Shown: positions 45,315 through 53,595, numbered from the stretch's first letter. The stretch is 64,000 nt of DNA from Bacteroidia bacterium (GCA_030424545.1 JAUHWL010000005.1:186001-250000), one strand, 5' to 3'. Program-made: numbers and translations. The notes: generated from the sequence alone by a model not told the origin.

Positions 45315-46058
45315 ATGACAGAAAGCCTTAGAGGTGAGATTGAAAAATTACTTGTAAAACTCGCCAAAGACATTGCCAACCAACCCCTTGATACTCTGAT
45401 AGAACCCCTAGAAGAAGCTTACGAAAAACTCTTAATAGCCGATTACTTGGCAAAACGAAATGAGCGTAAAAATGCTTTGCAAGAAAAGGTTTTGGCTACG
45501 TTAACGTCTAAAAAAACGCAAGAAACCCATTCTATTTCGCTACCGAAAGAAGAAACGGAAGTACCAAAAGAGCCTGCAAAAGATTCTCAAATAAACCTTT
45601 CTCCAGAAATAAAAGTGCTGCCTATTCCGGAAGGCCCTCCACCAATGATGCACGAAGAGGAGGAGGCGGTGCAACCCGTTACAGAACCAAAGGTGGTGCC
45701 TAACGTAACCAAAGCAAAAGTTGTTGCAAATCCTGAGCCTGAAGAACCTAAAGAAGTAAAAAAAGCATCGAGCATTGCAGAAAAAGCACAGGCCGAGAAC
45801 ACCAAAAAATCATTGCACGCCAAGCTGGCTGCTAAAAAACTTTCGTTTGGGTTAAACGATAGATTGGCCTATGTTAAACACCTTTTTGAAGGAAATAACG
45901 AAGATTTTAATCGCGTAATTTCTCAATTAAACACCTTTGAAGACTGGGAAGAGGCAGAAGGTTTCATAAACGAAATGGTAAAACCCGATTTTGATTGGAA
46001 CGGAAAAACCGAATACGAAGAGCGCTTTCTTACCCACTTGAAAACAAAATTTGAATAG
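45315..46058 (+). CDS. Conserved Bacteroidetes protein of unknown function
   Basis: 247 residues, no signal peptide. N-terminal helical part (LLVKLAKDIANQPLDTLIEPLEEAYEKLLIADYL), a low-complexity Pro/Glu/Lys/Val-rich linker at about 60-165, and a C-terminal domain (LSFGLNDRLAYVKHLFEGNNEDFNRVISQLNTFEDWEEAEGFINEMVKP). I recall this C-terminal motif as a conserved unknown in Flavobacteriia and relatives, with neighbours as here. It sits 7 nt upstream of rsmI. It may be an adaptor or scaffold; I cannot assign a function. Confidence 0.7.
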   Translation: MTESLRGEIEKLLVKLAKDIANQPLDTLIEPLEEAYEKLLIADYLAKRNERKNALQEKVLATLTSKKTQETHSISLPKEETEVPKEPAKDSQINLSPEIKVLPIPEGPPPMMHEEEEAVQPVTEPKVVPNVTKAKVVANPEPEEPKEVKKASSIAEKAQAENTKKSLHAKLAAKKLSFGLNDRLAYVKHLFEGNNEDFNRVISQLNTFEDWEEAEGFINEMVKPDFDWNGKTEYEERFLTHLKTKFE

Positions 46059-46065
46059 CCCTTGT

Positions 46066-46734
46066 ATGGCCAACTTAATTCTAGTTCCTACGCCAATTGG
46101 CAATTTAAAAGACATAACGTTTAGGGCTGTTGAAGTGCTGCAAAACGCAGATTTAATTTTAGCTGAAGACACGCGCACTTCTGGTTTTTTGCTAAAACAC
46201 TACCAAATTGCCACGCCCATGCAAAGTTTTCATATGCACAATGAGCATAAAGTGCATCAAAAATATATAGATGAAATGGAAGCGGGGAGGCAAATTGCCT
46301 TAATTACAGATGCGGGCACACCGGGTATTTCGGACCCTGGATTTTTGCTGGTGCGCGAAGCCTTAAAGGCCAATATAAGTGTAGAAACTTTGCCCGGTGC
46401 TACGGCTTTTGTACCCGCTTTGGTAAACAGCGGTTTGCCTTGCGACAAGTTTGTGTTTGAAGGTTTTATACCCGTAAAAAAAGGACGGCAAACGCGCCTT
46501 ACTTTTTTGCAGGAAGAAACCCGAACCATGGTTTTTTATGAGAGTCCGCACAAGTTGGTAAAAACGCTTAAAGATTTTGCCGCCTATTTTGGTACCGAAA
46601 GACAAGCCAGTTTTAGTCGCGAAATTTCTAAGAAATTTGAAGAAACCTACCGAGGAACGCTCAAGGAAATTATCGCGTACGCAGAGAGTAAAACACTTAA
46701 AGGCGAGTTTGTTTTGGTTGTTGGGGGAAAGTAA
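46066..46734 (+). CDS. rsmI: 16S rRNA (cytidine(1402)-2'-O)-methyltransferase
   Basis: SAM-dependent methyltransferase of the tetrapyrrole-methylase fold, acting on C1402 in the decoding centre. 222 residues from ATG 46066 (an in-frame TTG 15 nt upstream overlaps the previous gene). Motifs: LVPTPIGNLKDITFRAVEVL at the start, LAEDTRTSGFLLKHY, LITDAGTPGISDPGF, LPGATAFVPALVNSGL and FYESPHKL. Encoded 7 nt after the conserved hypothetical gene. Confidence 0.95.
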   Translation: MANLILVPTPIGNLKDITFRAVEVLQNADLILAEDTRTSGFLLKHYQIATPMQSFHMHNEHKVHQKYIDEMEAGRQIALITDAGTPGISDPGFLLVREALKANISVETLPGATAFVPALVNSGLPCDKFVFEGFIPVKKGRQTRLTFLQEETRTMVFYESPHKLVKTLKDFAAYFGTERQASFSREISKKFEETYRGTLKEIIAYAESKTLKGEFVLVVGGK

Positions 46735-46863
46735 ATCTTAATTAGAATAAAATATTATCAGCATCTATACTGTTTTTTGCCTTTTTTATGCCTCGATATT
46801 GTTGAACCGAGTTTTAGTTCTTAAAACAATCTGAATATTATTTTCGTTATTTGTACACTCAAT

Positions 46864-47154
46864 ATGAAAAGCAAGACTATACATATTTTAGAAGTTGTTG
46901 GGGACTTTGTTACGAATGCTAGTGGGTTTGCACTATACACAACTTTAAAAAAAGCACTCGAAAACAATGACCTCATTCACTTATCATTTAAGGGTATTTC
47001 AGGAACTTCGTCTTCTTTTCTAAATTCTTCCATTGGCGCGCTTGTTGACGAAAATGGCATTTCAGTTTTGCAAAAAATCAAGCCGACAGATGTAAGCAAT
47101 GTTCAAGCGGCAGTATTAAAAAAGTATATCGCTTCTTTGCGCAAAATTGCTTGA
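46864..47154 (+). CDS. STAS-like protein (DUF4325 family)
   Basis: 96 residues. FKGISGTSSSFLNSSIGALVDENG and LHLSFKGIS-type strands match the DUF4325/STAS-like family, which resembles anti-anti-sigma domains. The serine-rich loop (SGTSSSFLNSS) is where a phosphorylatable Ser would sit in SpoIIAA-like proteins. Members usually occur beside a GHKL-type ATPase, as here, where the ATPase gene is convergent (9-nt gap). Probably a partner in a phospho- or ATP-controlled switch; the output is not known. Confidence 0.72.
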   Translation: MKSKTIHILEVVGDFVTNASGFALYTTLKKALENNDLIHLSFKGISGTSSSFLNSSIGALVDENGISVLQKIKPTDVSNVQAAVLKKYIASLRKIA

Positions 47155-47163
47155 CTGAACTAG

Positions 47164-48027
47164 CTACCAGTCGAAATCATTTTCCTCCGCTTTATCTTGT
47201 AAACTTTCAACCTGAATTGAAATTTGGGCAATGGTTCCTTTAAAATGAGCTATTGGGTTTTCTTCATAACGATTTGACGGAGAACCTCCACGCAATAGAA
47301 CATCATCGGAATAGAGTTGCCAACGGTTGCCCGAACTTTTCATAAATGTATTTAACAGATCTAGACCTTTGCCCATGTTTTGTGGAATTGACTTTGTCGT
47401 CATATTTTCTTTAACCGCCCATTTTACGCTGTCTATTTGAGAAAGCTCTTTTTCTTTTTTGGTTAGTCTATAATTATTTACAGAATGAGGAATTCCAATA
47501 CCAAAATCGGCCACAGAAATTTTTATTGCACCTATGTTTGGGTAATACTGGCAAAACACATATGCACCTAAATCAGAATGTGCATGGTCATACGCATTAT
47601 TGAGTAATTCCGCCAACACCACATTTAACATACCTAAATCCTTGCCCAGGAAAAAATTTTGAAAATACTGCTGCGTAGCACTAATGTACTCTGGCATGCG
47701 CTCCCTTGCCAATCGTTCTATAGGCATGGCAGTATACTTTGAAATTGTACCAATTGTATTTGTTCCGGTGTAATTGCCCTTGCAAAAATCTACCAATCCA
47801 ATCGCTTGAATATAATCTTCTGTAGCGTTGTTTATGGCTATTAATTTTGTGCGATTATCTAAAGCTAATTGATGGATGAAAAACCCTGTTAATATCAATA
47901 CATCAATTGGTTCTAAAAATGATTTGCGCAATACTAGCGTAACATTTAGCTTTTTCTTTTTTAAGATTAAATCATAAATTTTAAAATAATCTCGCTGATG
48001 TGATATGGTTATTTCTACAAAATCCAA
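47164..48027 (-). CDS. STAS-like / GHKL ATPase-domain protein
   Basis: 287 residues from an unusual TTG start at 48027, the only in-frame start after the upstream stop. Residues 1 to about 110 are STAS-like (RDYFKIYDLILKKKKLNVTLVL, EPIDVLILTGFF). Residues about 140-265 are a HATPase: N-box AELLNNAYDHAH, G1 box ADFGIGIP and G2 box NMGKGLDLL. It resembles an anti-sigma or histidine-kinase ATPase without a dimerisation/His domain. It lies 52 nt downstream of the restriction gene on the same strand, so may be co-transcribed. Confidence 0.75.
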   Translation of the reverse strand: MDFVEITISHQRDYFKIYDLILKKKKLNVTLVLRKSFLEPIDVLILTGFFIHQLALDNRTKLIAINNATEDYIQAIGLVDFCKGNYTGTNTIGTISKYTAMPIERLARERMPEYISATQQYFQNFFLGKDLGMLNVVLAELLNNAYDHAHSDLGAYVFCQYYPNIGAIKISVADFGIGIPHSVNNYRLTKKEKELSQIDSVKWAVKENMTTKSIPQNMGKGLDLLNTFMKSSGNRWQLYSDDVLLRGGSPSNRYEENPIAHFKGTIAQISIQVESLQDKAEENDFDW

Positions 48028-48079
48028 TTCGTTCTGGTTTACTTACTTTTTGAAATACGATAAATGTCGGGGATAAATT

Positions 48080-51000
48080 TTAGACTCCCTCCACAATTTT
48101 AATCTCCTCCACTGTTAACCCGTACAGTTCATACACCATTCTATCAATCTCCTTGTCTATCTTCTCAATGTCTGCTTGCAGGGCGTTGGCTTCTGCTTTC
48201 TTCTTATTAAAATATTGCATCCACTCGGCTTCTTCTTCTAGGCTTAGTTTTACCTTTTTCTTTTTAAGCTCTGCCAAAAAGCCTTTAAAATCTAAGGCCG
48301 GCCAGTTCTTAACTGGGTTTGAGTCTGCTAGTGAACTATGCTTTGACACAACAAATGCAGTAACCGCATGTACTATTTCCAATCTCTTTTCAGTATTAAA
48401 AACACGGTTTTTAGATAAACCTGATAACGGTAATTGCTCGACAAGAGAACAATCAATTATAGGAATTGACTTTAATTGGTAACCTTTAATTTTTGGAAAT
48501 AGCAACTTGCTATCTGAATAATTTGAAACCCAAAACTTTTTTATCAGACTGGAGTTCAGAAGACCAAGAATAAAGTACAAGTCTATTTTTACGTCATCTT
48601 TTGGGTAGACACTGTAAAGTGTGTTTGATGCCAGTATTTTTTCCTTTGAAATACCTACAATAGGTATCTGACCAATTTGTCGCACTACGACTCTTTCGAG
48701 ACTGTAAACATCCCAAGATCCCCCACTTTTTATGTCATCATCTACGTAATTAAAGTACTTCGTAGGTTTCGCTATTGTGAAAGCATGAATGTCTCCACCA
48801 TCAATAATTGGCAAATAATCGTCAGATAATTTAGTTCTAGCTATTGAGGATTTACGATCGTATGCTTGAATTCCAAAGTATGTCTTACAGATGTCACCAA
48901 GCTTAACACAATTACTAGTATCAAACTCAAAAACGTCTTTGACATTAAAAACGAAGTCTGGGTCTTCGTACCACTTAGCTGTTTTTGCCCAAGTCAAATG
49001 AACGATGTTAGAATTTATACTTGTCAGTATTTCAACCTGTTCATTACACATTGATTTGGTTCCAACCAAGGTTGCCACATCAACACTTGCATCAGGAAAA
49101 ACTGCTTCGCTGTGTATAACAATTGCATCCAGTCTTAAAGATGACAGTAGAAATTCTCGAAGCGGCTTTATGTATTTGTTGGTCAGGTAAGTATTTGGTG
49201 TAATAAACCCAATTCTACCTGAATTTCTCAAAATCCTTGTTGAAACCTCAAAGAACAGATGAAACAAGTCGATCTTGTAACTAGCCACGGCAAATTCTTT
49301 GTATTTCTCTAGCACTCTTTCTTCAGTATTCGAAGGTTGGCAAAGGACATAAGGTGGATTCCCAATTACCACATCAAAGCCTCCTTTTACATCCCCCTTC
49401 GCCCCCTTCAAAGGGGGAAAGATGGAGGGAAATTCTTCTTGCCAGTTAAAGGCGAGGTCGCCTGCTACGGCCGGGTCGTCTATTAGGCTGTTGCCCACTT
49501 TTATGTTGCTGCTTAGGTTGTTTAGCTTGCGGCCTTTTTTGGCGGTGCGCAGCCAAAGTGAGAGGCGGGCTATTTCTACGCTTTCTTCGTTTATATCTAC
49601 GCCATAAATGTTGCGCTCTAGTATGTGGTTCTCTACATCAGGGAAAACCATGGCGTAGCCCAGCAGTTGGCTTTCTAGCTCATCAACATAATGGTGTTCG
49701 GCCATTAAAAATTCTAGCGCCTGGTTTAAAAACGCGCCAGAGCCGCAGGCGGGGTCGCAAATGGTAAGTTGCAGCAGCCACTCGCGGTAGGCTTTTAGTT
49801 GGGCATCTAGTTTTTTAAGGGTGGCAGTTTTTCGGCCTTTGCGGTCTTTTGCAAATTCTTCTTCGGTTATGCCAAGTTCTGTTTTCTTTTCTTGGCAGAG
49901 TATGCCAACGGTATTGTCTACAATGTATTTGGTAATGTATTTGGGCGTATAAAACACGCCATCTTTTTTGCGTTTGGTTTTGCTTTTGTCAACTTCTTCG
50001 CCTGCCAGCTGTGCGCGTACGTTTTCAATGTCGTTTAAGCTGTGCTCAAAAATGTGCCCCAAAATATTGGTGTCCACTTCGGTTTCAAAATCGTACTCGG
50101 TTAGTTTTAGGCAGTGTTGCTCTAGCACCGCATCAGAAATTTCGAGGGTATCTAAAACGGCATCTTCTTTAAAAAGCCCCCCATTGTAGGCGTGTATTTC
50201 GGCTTTGTTGGGTTGCTTGCGGCCGTTGTTCATATAGCCGAAATACTTTTTGTAGATGCTATACAGCGGGCGGTATTCGTCTAAATCTTTTAGTTTACGC
50301 CAGTGGTGCACAATTTCGCTAATGCTGTTAGGCGGTAGCAGGCCTTTGTCTTCGGCAAAAAAGATAAAGAGAAAACGGTCGAGCAGTTTTTGGCTTTTCT
50401 TGTAGAGTAAAAGCGGGTCGGCCTTGGGGTTGTTTTGGCAGAGGTCGTGCCACAGGTCGTTTTTAAAAGCCGAGTAATCTTTGTACAGCCGCTTGGTTAC
50501 TTTTTCTTCTTCAAGTAAACTTTCTTCTTTTACCCTTTGCGGGATGCCGCCCAGCAGGTTGTCTTTTTGCAAAAAGAGCCAGAGCAAATCAAACGCATCG
50601 CGCGTAAGCGTAAAGAGGTTAAACTCTACGTGTTCTACCGCATTGTGTATGTAAAAGCGCAGCTTTTCAAAATTGCTGGTGATGACGTAAACGCAATCGG
50701 GCTGGTTGTTTTTGTAGTTAAAGGCTTGGTCGGTTACCTTGTTTAGGTCTTTGGTGTCGGTGCCTTTTAGTTCGATAACGGCAAGGGCAGACCTCACCCC
50801 CGGCCCCTCTCCTGCAAACGAGGGGAGCAAAATTGCGCCATCAGTTTTTTTGGCGTCTTTTATGTTTTTAAGTTCAGTTGTTAGGTTAAAATTGGGGTTG
50901 GGGTTTATGGTGTAGCCCAGAATGTTTACAAACAACTCGCGCAAAAACCCTTCTTGAAATTGTTCTTCTTTGCTGTTGCGGATGTTGTGCTGAATGGCTG

Positions 51001-51103
51001 GATCTAAAAAGTAGGCACTATATTTTTCAAAGGCTTGCTGAATGTCAGTCTCGTTTTGTGTGGAAAGAAACTTTTTAAGTACTGAGGATTGGTATATTGG
51101 CAT
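48080..51103 (-). CDS. Type IIG restriction enzyme and methyltransferase (Eco57I-like)
   Basis: 1007 residues combining cleavage, methylation and target recognition. PD-(D/E)xK nuclease at the N-terminus: Asp88 and ELK at 111-113. A helical connector follows (about 190-380). The amino-methyltransferase has motif I DPACGSGAF at 450-458 and motif IV NPPY at 582-585. The target-recognition domain is about 600-930. Two short peptides encoded by intergenic-type palindromic repeats interrupt it: residues 93-105, between the nuclease Asp and Glu, and 558-575, just before motif IV. The recognition part has much lower GC than the rest. Target and activity are unknown. Confidence 0.9.
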   Translation of the reverse strand: MPIYQSSVLKKFLSTQNETDIQQAFEKYSAYFLDPAIQHNIRNSKEEQFQEGFLRELFVNILGYTINPNPNFNLTTELKNIKDAKKTDGAILLPSFAGEGPGVRSALAVIELKGTDTKDLNKVTDQAFNYKNNQPDCVYVITSNFEKLRFYIHNAVEHVEFNLFTLTRDAFDLLWLFLQKDNLLGGIPQRVKEESLLEEEKVTKRLYKDYSAFKNDLWHDLCQNNPKADPLLLYKKSQKLLDRFLFIFFAEDKGLLPPNSISEIVHHWRKLKDLDEYRPLYSIYKKYFGYMNNGRKQPNKAEIHAYNGGLFKEDAVLDTLEISDAVLEQHCLKLTEYDFETEVDTNILGHIFEHSLNDIENVRAQLAGEEVDKSKTKRKKDGVFYTPKYITKYIVDNTVGILCQEKKTELGITEEEFAKDRKGRKTATLKKLDAQLKAYREWLLQLTICDPACGSGAFLNQALEFLMAEHHYVDELESQLLGYAMVFPDVENHILERNIYGVDINEESVEIARLSLWLRTAKKGRKLNNLSSNIKVGNSLIDDPAVAGDLAFNWQEEFPSIFPPLKGAKGDVKGGFDVVIGNPPYVLCQPSNTEERVLEKYKEFAVASYKIDLFHLFFEVSTRILRNSGRIGFITPNTYLTNKYIKPLREFLLSSLRLDAIVIHSEAVFPDASVDVATLVGTKSMCNEQVEILTSINSNIVHLTWAKTAKWYEDPDFVFNVKDVFEFDTSNCVKLGDICKTYFGIQAYDRKSSIARTKLSDDYLPIIDGGDIHAFTIAKPTKYFNYVDDDIKSGGSWDVYSLERVVVRQIGQIPIVGISKEKILASNTLYSVYPKDDVKIDLYFILGLLNSSLIKKFWVSNYSDSKLLFPKIKGYQLKSIPIIDCSLVEQLPLSGLSKNRVFNTEKRLEIVHAVTAFVVSKHSSLADSNPVKNWPALDFKGFLAELKKKKVKLSLEEEAEWMQYFNKKKAEANALQADIEKIDKEIDRMVYELYGLTVEEIKIVEGV
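49380..49429. repeat. Palindromic repeat of intergenic type inside the restriction gene (family 2)
   Basis: CCTCC, TTTTACATCCC and CCCCCTT/AAGGGGG (49402-49408, 49411-49417) ending in GGAGGG. Read on the minus strand it encodes residues FPSIFPPLKGAKGDVKGG just before motif IV. The CCCCCTTTGAAGGGGG core followed by GGATGTAAAAGGAGG is one I associate with intergenic palindromic repeats of Bacteroidetes. Confidence 0.7.
50792..50827. repeat. Palindromic repeat of intergenic type inside the restriction gene (family 1)
   Basis: CCTCACCCCC, GGCCCCTCTCC, loop, AGGGGAG. Read on the minus strand it encodes residues 93-105 (LPSFAGEGPGVRS). The intergenic copy at 61834-61870 starts with the same CCTCACCCC and CCTCTCC blocks. 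Confidence 0.7.
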
Positions 51104-51131
51104 TATCGACTTTTAAAAATTAGCTACGTTT

Positions 51132-51139
51132 CAAAAGTA
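51132..51139 (-). promoter_or_regulatory. Promoter -7 element of restriction gene (TACTTTTG on minus strand)
   Basis: Exact TAnnTTTG reading leftward, 28 nt before ATG 51103. Confidence 0.6.
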
Positions 51140-51332
51140 TTTTAATTCTTGAAAGAAATCAGGTTTACGGTACAGATACAAAACAAAAAAGTGAGCTTGG
51201 TACTTACTTGGGGGCTGCACAAAACATTTCCGAAAAAGAGCGTACCTCAGAGCTTATTAATTCTGACTGACGATGGTATTTGGATAATGCAAATCACCTT
51301 TTAAAAAAAACACTCAATCACATCGCAAAATG
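51140..51332. other. Intergenic stretch with short frame-broken coding-like text
   Basis: Two overlapping short frames (51149-51304 from TTG, 51 residues, and a frame without a start ending at the TGA near 51270) read like protein but are mutually exclusive. Neither has an ATG or a recognisable motif. It could be a decayed gene end next to the restriction gene, or chance. Confidence 0.3.
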
Positions 51333-51340
51333 TACATTTG
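51333..51340 (+). promoter_or_regulatory. Promoter -7 element TACATTTG of marC
   Basis: Exact TAnnTTTG, 23 nt before ATG 51364. It lies within a possible 5' extension of the reading frame, so the longer protein (from 51280) is unlikely. Confidence 0.65.
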
Positions 51341-51363
51341 CGGCCTTAAAATTTTACGGAAAA

Positions 51364-51936
51364 ATGAATTTCAATTGGAATGAAGTTTTATCGGCTTCCA
51401 TGGTGCTCTTTGCGGTTATAGATATCCTTGGGAGCATTCCGCTGGTATTGTCGTTGCGTCAAAAAGTGGGACATATAGAATCTGAAAAAGCTTCTATTGC
51501 AGCCTTGGTATTGATGGTGGCCTTTTTATTTGCGGGCGAAACCCTTCTTGCTATTTTGGGCGTAGATATAAATAGTTTTGCTGTTGCAGGTTCGTTTGTT
51601 TTGTTTTTTCTCGCGTTAGAAATGATTCTCGGCATACGCCTATACAAGGAAGAAGAAGCTAAATCTGCTAGCATTGTACCCATTGCATTCCCATTAATTG
51701 CAGGAGCTGGCACTTTAACCACATTGCTTTCTATGCGCGCAGAATATGCTACTGTAAACATATTAATTGCTGTTCTCATCAACGTTGTTTTGGTATTTAC
51801 AGTATTGAAAAATACCGCCAGGTTTGAAAAAATTCTAGGCGTTGGCGGCATCAACATCTTACGTAAAGTATTCGGTATAATTTTATTGGCCATTGCTGTA
51901 AAATTATTTACCTCAAACATTCAACAGCTTTTTTAA
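51364..51936 (+). CDS. MarC family integral membrane protein
   Basis: 190 residues from ATG 51364 with six hydrophobic segments. LFAVIDILGSIPLVLSL near the N-terminus, PIAFPLIAGAGTLTTLLSM in the middle and ILRKVFGIILLAIAVKLF near the end are typical of MarC/UPF0056 proteins. Earlier claims of multidrug-resistance function were not upheld; the role is unknown. The promoter at 51333-51340 fixes the start. glyS follows after 9 nt. Confidence 0.9.
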   Translation: MNFNWNEVLSASMVLFAVIDILGSIPLVLSLRQKVGHIESEKASIAALVLMVAFLFAGETLLAILGVDINSFAVAGSFVLFFLALEMILGIRLYKEEEAKSASIVPIAFPLIAGAGTLTTLLSMRAEYATVNILIAVLINVVLVFTVLKNTARFEKILGVGGINILRKVFGIILLAIAVKLFTSNIQQLF

Positions 51937-51945
51937 ACTCCAATT

Positions 51946-53487
51946 ATGGCACAAGACGATTTATTTAAAAATGTAATTTCTCACGCCAAAGAATACGGCT
52001 TTATTTTTCAGAGTAGCGAAATTTATGATGGCCTAAGTGCCGTTTACGATTATGGCCAAAATGGTGCTTTGCTCAAAAATAATATCAAAGAATATTGGTG
52101 GAAAAGCATGGTGCAATTGCACGAAAACATAGTGGGTATTGATAGTGCCATTTTTGCGCATCCTACTACCTGGAAAGCCAGCGGCCACGTAGATGCTTTT
52201 AACGACCCGCTTATTGACAACAAAGACAGCAAAAAGAGGTATCGCGCTGATGTTTTGGTGGAAGATCACGTAGAAAAAATAAGACAAAAAGCAGATAAAG
52301 AAGTAGCAAAAGCGGCCAAACGTTTTGGCGAATCTTTTGATGCGGATATGTATCGTACAACCAACCCTCGCGTAATGGGCTATTTGCAAAAGGCTGATGA
52401 TATTATAAAGCGTTTTGTTACCGCCTTAGAAGCAGAAGATTTAGTAGAAGTAAAAAAGGTAATAGAAGACGAGGGCATTGCCTGCCCTATTTCTGGGAGC
52501 AAAAACTGGACTGACGTAAGACAGTTTAATTTAATGTTCTCAACCAAAATGGGTTCTGTTGCCGAAGAAAGCAATGATTTATACCTGCGCCCCGAAACCG
52601 CACAAGGCATTTTTTTAAACTACCTAAACGTGCAAAAAACCGGCCGCATGAAAATTCCTTTCGGTATTGCACAAATTGGCAAAGCCTTTAGAAACGAAAT
52701 TGTTGCGCGCCAGTTTATCTTCCGCATGCGCGAATTTGAACAAATGGAGATGCAGTTTTTTGTACGCCCTGGCACCGAAATGGAGTGGTATGAAAACTGG
52801 AAAACAGCCCGCATGAAATGGCACAGCAACCTAGGCATTGATGCCAGTAAATACCGCTTTCATGACCATGATAAACTAGCACACTATGCCAACGCGGCCG
52901 CGGATATTGAGTTTGAATTTCCGTTTGGTTTTAAAGAGCTTGAAGGCATTCACAGCCGCACAGATTTTGACTTAAAGCAACACGAAAAATTTAGCGGTAA
53001 AAAATTGCAATATTTTGATCCGGAGTTAAATAAAAACTACGTGCCTTATGTTGTAGAAACTTCTATTGGTTTAGATAGAATGTTTTTGGCTGTTTTTTCT
53101 TCGGCCCTGCAAAACGAAGTGCTAGAAGATGGTAGCGAGCGCACCGTATTAAAATTACCTTATGCTTTGGCTCCGGTAAAAGCCGCCATTTTACCATTGG
53201 TTAAAAAAGATGGTTTACCCGAAGTTGCCCGCGAAATCTTATCTCAACTAAAATTTGAGTTTAACGTACAATATGACGAAAAAGATGCCATTGGGAAACG
53301 CTATAGAAGACACGATGCCATCGGAACGCCCATTTGTATTACCGTAGATCATGAGAGTTTAGAAGACAAATCGGTTACGATTAGACACCGAGATAGTATG
53401 CTGCAAGAACGCGTACCTATAGAAACGCTAAACCAAATCTTAGGCAATCATGTAAAAATGGATTCGCTTTTAAAAACGCTTGACTAA
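51946..53487 (+). CDS. glyS: Glycine--tRNA ligase, homodimeric (GlyRS alpha-2 type)
   Basis: 513 residues. Class II synthetase; charges tRNA-Gly. Conserved blocks: LFKNVISHAKEYGFIFQSSEIYDGL at the N-terminus, ETAQGIFLNYLNVQKT, motif 2 FRNEIVARQFIFRMREFEQMEMQFFV, motif 3 VETSIGLDRMFLAVF, and the anticodon-binding domain from about 410 (LAPVKAAILPLVKK). Co-linear with marC (9-nt gap). Gene name glyS/glyQS varies between databases; this is the single-chain eukaryote/archaea/Bacteroidetes form. Confidence 0.96.
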   Translation: MAQDDLFKNVISHAKEYGFIFQSSEIYDGLSAVYDYGQNGALLKNNIKEYWWKSMVQLHENIVGIDSAIFAHPTTWKASGHVDAFNDPLIDNKDSKKRYRADVLVEDHVEKIRQKADKEVAKAAKRFGESFDADMYRTTNPRVMGYLQKADDIIKRFVTALEAEDLVEVKKVIEDEGIACPISGSKNWTDVRQFNLMFSTKMGSVAEESNDLYLRPETAQGIFLNYLNVQKTGRMKIPFGIAQIGKAFRNEIVARQFIFRMREFEQMEMQFFVRPGTEMEWYENWKTARMKWHSNLGIDASKYRFHDHDKLAHYANAAADIEFEFPFGFKELEGIHSRTDFDLKQHEKFSGKKLQYFDPELNKNYVPYVVETSIGLDRMFLAVFSSALQNEVLEDGSERTVLKLPYALAPVKAAILPLVKKDGLPEVAREILSQLKFEFNVQYDEKDAIGKRYRRHDAIGTPICITVDHESLEDKSVTIRHRDSMLQERVPIETLNQILGNHVKMDSLLKTLD

Positions 53488-53595
53488 AAAACCCTTGATA
53501 TTTTGCAATAAAAAGTGTTTTTAACAATTTTTAAAAAATTATAAAAATATTTTCTTGTTTAAATTAACATCACTTTAACAAGTAAAAATTATAAT

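Noticed and set aside
49380-50827. Frameshift or pseudogene in the type IIG gene caused by repeats
   Set aside because: Both repeat-derived segments keep the frame, and all catalytic motifs downstream remain, so the gene is called intact.
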